Shown here: one piece after another, positions 8,064 through 10,657 of the stretch
How positions within the stretch are numbered: position 1 is the stretch's first letter
Layout: each line of letters opens with the position of its first letter
Source: CAIKZJ01 sp964626015
GTDB taxonomy: Bacteria > Bacteroidota > Ignavibacteria > Tepidaquicellales > Tepidaquicellaceae
Assembly (NCBI GenBank): GCA_964626015.1
Contig: CAZVCC010000080.1
Coordinates: 1 to 10,657 of the forward strand
Length of the DNA: 10,657 bases
Reading direction: 5' to 3'
Made by a program: the position numbers and the translations under genes
The notes under the pieces: generated by a model
The model's input: only the letters and a program-made list of their open reading frames with translations
What the model was told of the DNA's origin: nothing
Database searches by the model: none

Positions 8064-8821
8064 ATAAGAAACCGTTAATATTAATATCAAACGACGATGG
8101 CATAGATGCCGACGGAATAAAAACACTGACGAAAGAAATCAAAAAATTTGCCGAAGTGTTCGTCGTCGCACCCCATACTCAGCAAAGCGCAGTAGGGCAC
8201 TCAATCACAATGGCTGACCCTATCAGAGCGAAGAAAACTCTTATGTTCGGGGATTTTTACGGCTATGCCGTTACTGGCACGCCAGCCGATTCAGTAAAGA
8301 TAGGAGTTCACACACTTTTAAAGAATAGAAAAATTGATTTACTCATATCGGGAATAAATCAGGGGGCAAACACCGCTATTAATATCATTTATTCCGGAAC
8401 AGTCTCGGCAGCGACCGAAGGAACAATTCTTGGAATACCTTCCATAGCCGTATCTCTGACAAGCTATACATATCCTGATTTTTCAGTTGCCGCAAAATAC
8501 TCAGCTAAACTCGCAAAGATTGTTTTAAAAAACGGTCTGCCAAAAGGCACGCTTTTGAACGTAAATGTACCCGCAATTAAAAAAGTTAAAGGAGCATTGC
8601 TGACCAAACAGGGAAAATCATCATGGAATGATACGTATGAAATACGACATGACCCTGCTAACAGGCAGTATTACTGGCTTACAGGCAGCATGCATAAAAC
8701 AGATAAGTCAAGAGAGTACGACGTTAAAGCAGTTGACGACGGCTATATTTCAGTTACACCTATTCACTATGATTTAACCGACTATAGCTTTCATGAGAAA
8801 ATGAAAGTGTGGAAGCTTTAA
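8060..8821 (+). CDS. surE: 5'/3'-nucleotidase SurE
   Basis: This 253-residue metal-dependent phosphatase hydrolyses nucleoside 5'- and 3'-monophosphates and, in some members, short polyphosphate. The metal-site residues are in place: NDDGIDADG (D12, D13), QQSAVGHS (S43) and SGINQGAN (N100). They are followed by YSGTVSAATEG (111-121) and the family block RHDPANRQYYWLTG (196-209). The length is normal and the gene looks intact. It starts within the obgE stop (ATGA overlap). Together with the nrnA-like gene the block carries two nucleotide-turnover enzymes. Oddity: its last 31 codons, from K223 through the stop, occur a second time without any base change at 10149-10247. The 3' end is thus either a duplicated insertion boundary or an assembly join. 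Confidence 0.96.
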   Translation: MNKKPLILISNDDGIDADGIKTLTKEIKKFAEVFVVAPHTQQSAVGHSITMADPIRAKKTLMFGDFYGYAVTGTPADSVKIGVHTLLKNRKIDLLISGINQGANTAINIIYSGTVSAATEGTILGIPSIAVSLTSYTYPDFSVAAKYSAKLAKIVLKNGLPKGTLLNVNVPAIKKVKGALLTKQGKSSWNDTYEIRHDPANRQYYWLTGSMHKTDKSREYDVKAVDDGYISVTPIHYDLTDYSFHEKMKVWKL

Positions 8822-8822
8822 A
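8724..8822 (+). repeat. 99-bp direct repeat, copy 1 (surE 3' end)
   Basis: Identical base for base to 10149-10247, with an offset of 1,425. Flanking bases differ on both sides (G before and T after here; A before and A after in copy 2). The copy holds the last 31 surE codons, the stop and one further base. It contains a 7-bp perfect hairpin, CTTTCAT (8788-8794) / ATGAAAG (8801-8807), with a GAGAAA loop. Confidence 0.97.
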
Positions 8823-8864
8823 TGTTCACAAAGTCAGATTTAAAAATATTGTTCTTATAATTAA

Positions 8865-9512
8865 ATGATATTTAAAAATCGAAAGATATGCGTTGTTATC
8901 GCTCATCCCGACGATGAAACAATCGGTTGTGGAGGACTGATAAGTAAAGCCATTAGCAATGGGTGTCATGTTAAAATCGTTCTTCCTCTTCGAAGCAATG
9001 GAAAAAGAAGCCTTGCAAGGTGGCAGCTATACCTTGGTTATTTCAAAAAGGCTTGCAAAGAACTTGGAGCAGAACCCGTAATTCTTAAACCGCTTGTGTT
9101 TGAACACCACATTGAAAGAAACTTTTGGAAAATTACGGATAGAATCAACACGCATATTAAATGGGCTGATATTATAGTCACTCACAACCCCTGCGATGTC
9201 CACGCTTCTCATAGAGCAATATCTCATGTTGTGGAAATCAATACACGTCCGTTCAGGATTAATAAAAATGTACTCTTCTTTGAGATACCAACTTCAACCG
9301 ACCAGGGCTACGAAAATAATTTCTCTCCCAATCTTTTTATTGAACTTTCGGAAAAGGATGTTTTAAAAAAATGTAATGCTCTTAAATTGTATAAGAATGA
9401 ATTTGCCCCGGGTCGGCAGCCCGAAGACCTGCGTTTGCACTGTGTTCTACGCGGCAGGCAAATTGGCGTTGGGTATGCTGAGTTTTTTAAAGTAGCAAGA
9501 TTGTATTCTTAA
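8865..9512 (+). CDS. PIG-L/LmbE-family N-deacetylase
   Basis: This 215-residue protein is of the zinc-dependent de-N-acetylase family, which removes acetyl groups from N-acetylglucosamine-type sugars or related amino compounds. AHPDDE (13-18; H14, D16, D17) is the metal and catalytic motif, followed by TIGCGG. DVHASH (111-116; H113, H116) supplies the remaining zinc ligand region. The C-terminal RGRQIGVGYAEFF pattern is typical of the family. There is no signal peptide, so it is cytosolic or at the inner membrane face. It starts 43 bp after the surE stop without a Shine-Dalgarno and ends 1 base before the sugar transferase, so those two belong together. The inferred role is deacetylation of a sugar or lipid-linked sugar in surface-glycan synthesis. 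Bacillithiol- or mycothiol-type roles are alternatives but fit the neighbour less well. It lies inside the segment bracketed by the 99-bp repeats. Confidence 0.85.
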   Translation: MIFKNRKICVVIAHPDDETIGCGGLISKAISNGCHVKIVLPLRSNGKRSLARWQLYLGYFKKACKELGAEPVILKPLVFEHHIERNFWKITDRINTHIKWADIIVTHNPCDVHASHRAISHVVEINTRPFRINKNVLFFEIPTSTDQGYENNFSPNLFIELSEKDVLKKCNALKLYKNEFAPGRQPEDLRLHCVLRGRQIGVGYAEFFKVARLYS

Positions 9513-9513
9513 A

Positions 9514-10131
9514 TTGTACAGAGTAATAAAAAGACTATTCGATATCTTTCTGTCACTGCTGTTTCTGTTTCTTTCTGTTCCGTTAATTATCGTTTTTGCC
9601 TTCCTGATAAAATTGAGAAGCAAAGGTAATATTTTCTATTTTCAGAAACGGCTTTCCGTAAACGGCAGACTATTTAAAATGTGGAAAATACGAACCATGT
9701 TTTCAAACGCTGACGAAATTCTTCTGAATCATTTAAAAGAGAGCCCGGAAGCTAAAATAGAATGGGGAAAATATTTCTGCTTGAAAAACGACCCGAGGAT
9801 TGTTGGTCTTGCGGGAAAATATGCGCGTAAATACAGCATTGATGAGCTCCCGCAGTTTTTTAATGTTCTTAAGGGCGATATGAGCCTTGTTGGTCCAAGA
9901 CCAGTTCCAATTGATGAATATGACCTCTTTCACGAAGAACTCAGAGAAGTGAGAAATTCTGTAAAACCGGGTCTTACAGGACTTTGGCAGGTTAGCGGAA
10001 GAAGCGAAATGACTATTCATGAAAAATTAGAGCTTGATATAAAATATATTAAGGAAAAATCACTTATACTTGACCTGAAAATCATTGCAATGACTCCCTG
10101 GGCAGTTATATCTTCAAAAGGTGCTGTGTAG
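9514..10131 (+). CDS. Bacterial sugar transferase (monotopic phosphoglycosyl transferase)
   Basis: This 205-residue enzyme is of the PglC/WcaJ-core type, which moves a phospho-sugar from a UDP-sugar to undecaprenyl phosphate and so starts glycan assembly. A basic N-terminus precedes the re-entrant hydrophobic helix (about 10-33). Then come FQKR (43-46), KIRTM (58-62), NDPRI (92-96), the catalytic Asp-Glu of DELPQ (D110, E111), GDMSLVGPRP (121-130) and GLTGLWQVSGRSE (153-165). It lacks the N-terminal multi-span and CoA-binding-like extension of WcaJ, so it is the minimal PglC-like form and is full length. The start is TTG at 9514, one base after the deacetylase stop. The next in-frame Met (56) is past the membrane helix, and MYRVIKRLFD is a typical family N-terminus. 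Sugar specificity is unknown. Its end lies 17 bases before repeat copy 2. Confidence 0.92.
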   Translation: MYRVIKRLFDIFLSLLFLFLSVPLIIVFAFLIKLRSKGNIFYFQKRLSVNGRLFKMWKIRTMFSNADEILLNHLKESPEAKIEWGKYFCLKNDPRIVGLAGKYARKYSIDELPQFFNVLKGDMSLVGPRPVPIDEYDLFHEELREVRNSVKPGLTGLWQVSGRSEMTIHEKLELDIKYIKEKSLILDLKIIAMTPWAVISSKGAV

Positions 10132-10148
10132 TTAAGGGTATTTTATCA

Positions 10149-10246
10149 TTAAAGCAGTTGACGACGGCTATATTTCAGTTACACCTATTCACTATGATTT
10201 AACCGACTATAGCTTTCATGAGAAAATGAAAGTGTGGAAGCTTTAA
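10149..10246 (+). pseudogene. surE 3' fragment (31 codons plus stop)
   Basis: In the surE frame this reads from the equivalent of K223 to the stop at 10244-10246. There is no start codon: upstream in frame only a few codons separate it from a TAA at 10133-10135. It cannot make a SurE protein and is either an insertion scar or an assembly artefact. In the latter case the true locus would be intact surE facing the photolyase-related gene, with the stops about 6 bp apart. Confidence 0.85.
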
Positions 10247-10247
10247 A
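10149..10247 (+). repeat. 99-bp direct repeat, copy 2
   Basis: Perfect second copy of 8724-8822. It starts 17 bases after the sugar-transferase stop and ends 5 bases before the end of the convergent photolyase-related gene. The gene-free interval 10132-10252 holds essentially nothing but this repeat. Confidence 0.97.
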
Positions 10248-10252
10248 AATCT

Positions 10253-10657
10253 TCAAAGAGATTTGATATATTTCTCCGCAGTGTTTATTAAACCCGCCCT
10301 TTTCTCTGAAGCCATTTTATCAAACGTCTTTACAAGCATTCCGAGCCGCGGGTTTTTCAGAAAGAATGAGCGGTGTTTGTTCATAAAATTCCAGAACAGC
10401 GCATCCCATACATTTTGCCATTCGCCTTTTGAAAAGTTGCTCATCTTCATTAAATAATTGCTGCCGCTTATGTATGGCTTTGTGGACATTATTCCTCCGT
10501 CTGCAAACTGACTCATTCCGTAAACATTCGGCACCATCACCCAGTCATAAGCGTCAACAAACATTTCCATAAACCACCTGTAAACATCATCTGGACAAAA
10601 CTCGCATAGCACCATAAAGTTTCCTAACACCATTAATCTTTCTATATGATGGCAATA
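10253..10657 (-). CDS. Photolyase/cryptochrome-related (DPRP/PhrB-type) protein, C-terminal part
   Basis: The reading frame is open to the window edge, so only the last 134 residues are visible; the family is usually about 500 residues. A Met at 10633 is internal: the eight residues before it (YCHHIERL) are a family signature. Further marks are VDAYDWVMVPNVYGMSQFAD (about 34-53 of the visible part), TKPYISGSNY (59-68) and FLKNPRLGML (99-108). Family members bind FAD and repair (6-4) DNA lesions or act as light sensors. PhrB-type members hold a 4Fe-4S cluster with cysteines after MSDY. Here the segment reads MSNFSKGEWQ (72-81) with no cysteine and is about ten residues shorter, so the cluster site looks lost. 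The gene converges on the surE block. No terminator hairpin is seen at its end. Confidence 0.88.
   Translation of the reverse strand, partial: YCHHIERLMVLGNFMVLCEFCPDDVYRWFMEMFVDAYDWVMVPNVYGMSQFADGGIMSTKPYISGSNYLMKMSNFSKGEWQNVWDALFWNFMNKHRSFFLKNPRLGMLVKTFDKMASEKRAGLINTAEKYIKSL

Noticed and set aside
8823..10247. Calling the repeat-bracketed segment a transposon or integrative element
   Set aside because: There is no transposase, integrase, terminal inverted repeat or short target duplication; a 99-bp exact repeat of host coding sequence fits an assembly join or recombination at least as well.
10253..10633. Complete 126-residue gene starting at the Met codon at 10633
   Set aside because: The frame continues upstream to the window edge with the conserved YCHHIERL, so the Met is internal and the gene is partial.

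Overview
The window looks like a chromosomal scaffold piece from a member of the Bacteroidota/Chlorobiota group, most likely Ignavibacteria-like. The evidence is a secreted protein ending in a type IX secretion (T9SS) sorting domain with the QNYPNPFN motif, AT-rich leaders mostly without Shine-Dalgarno sequences, promoter-like TAnnTTTG elements, and an Obg protein without its C-terminal OCT domain. It is draft sequence: 100 Ns lie at 2365-2464, so order and distance across that point are not proven.

Layout: (1) 144-1493 (+) encodes a secreted beta-propeller-like protein with a T9SS tail. It converges on an AIM24/TIGR00266-family gene (1591-2265, -), with a 12-bp-stem terminator between them. 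(2) After the gap, a rhomboid intramembrane protease (2568-3278, -) diverges from the next block. (3) 3343-8821 (+) is a tight, probably co-transcribed series: an NrnA-like DHH/DHHA1 phosphoesterase, a GT-C-type membrane glycosyltransferase, an unrecognised 371-residue protein, the GTPase obgE and the nucleotidase surE. Junctions are a 17-bp overlap, a 58-bp gap, a 3-bp gap and a 4-bp ATGA overlap. (4) 8865-10131 (+) holds a PIG-L/LmbE-type deacetylase and a short monotopic phosphoglycosyl transferase, a pair typical of surface-glycan synthesis. (5) At the right edge, on the minus strand, is the C-terminal part of a photolyase/cryptochrome-related (DPRP/PhrB-type) protein that runs off the window.

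The most striking structure is a perfect 99-bp direct repeat. The last 31 codons and stop of surE (8724-8822) recur at 10149-10247, just after the sugar transferase and 5 bp before the end of the photolyase-related gene. The two glycan genes therefore sit in a 1,425-bp unit bracketed by copies of the surE 3' end. This could be a real insertion that rebuilt the surE end. It could equally be an assembly join between strain variants, because 99 is a common de Bruijn k-mer length. This should be settled before any gene-order claim is built on it.

No RNA gene, CRISPR array, insertion sequence or integrase was seen. The housekeeping genes (RNA/nucleotide turnover, ribosome-associated GTPase) look ordinary. 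The unexplained items are the 371-residue operon protein, the repeat-bracketed glycan pair, and the photolyase-related protein that lacks the usual iron-sulfur cysteines in its visible part.
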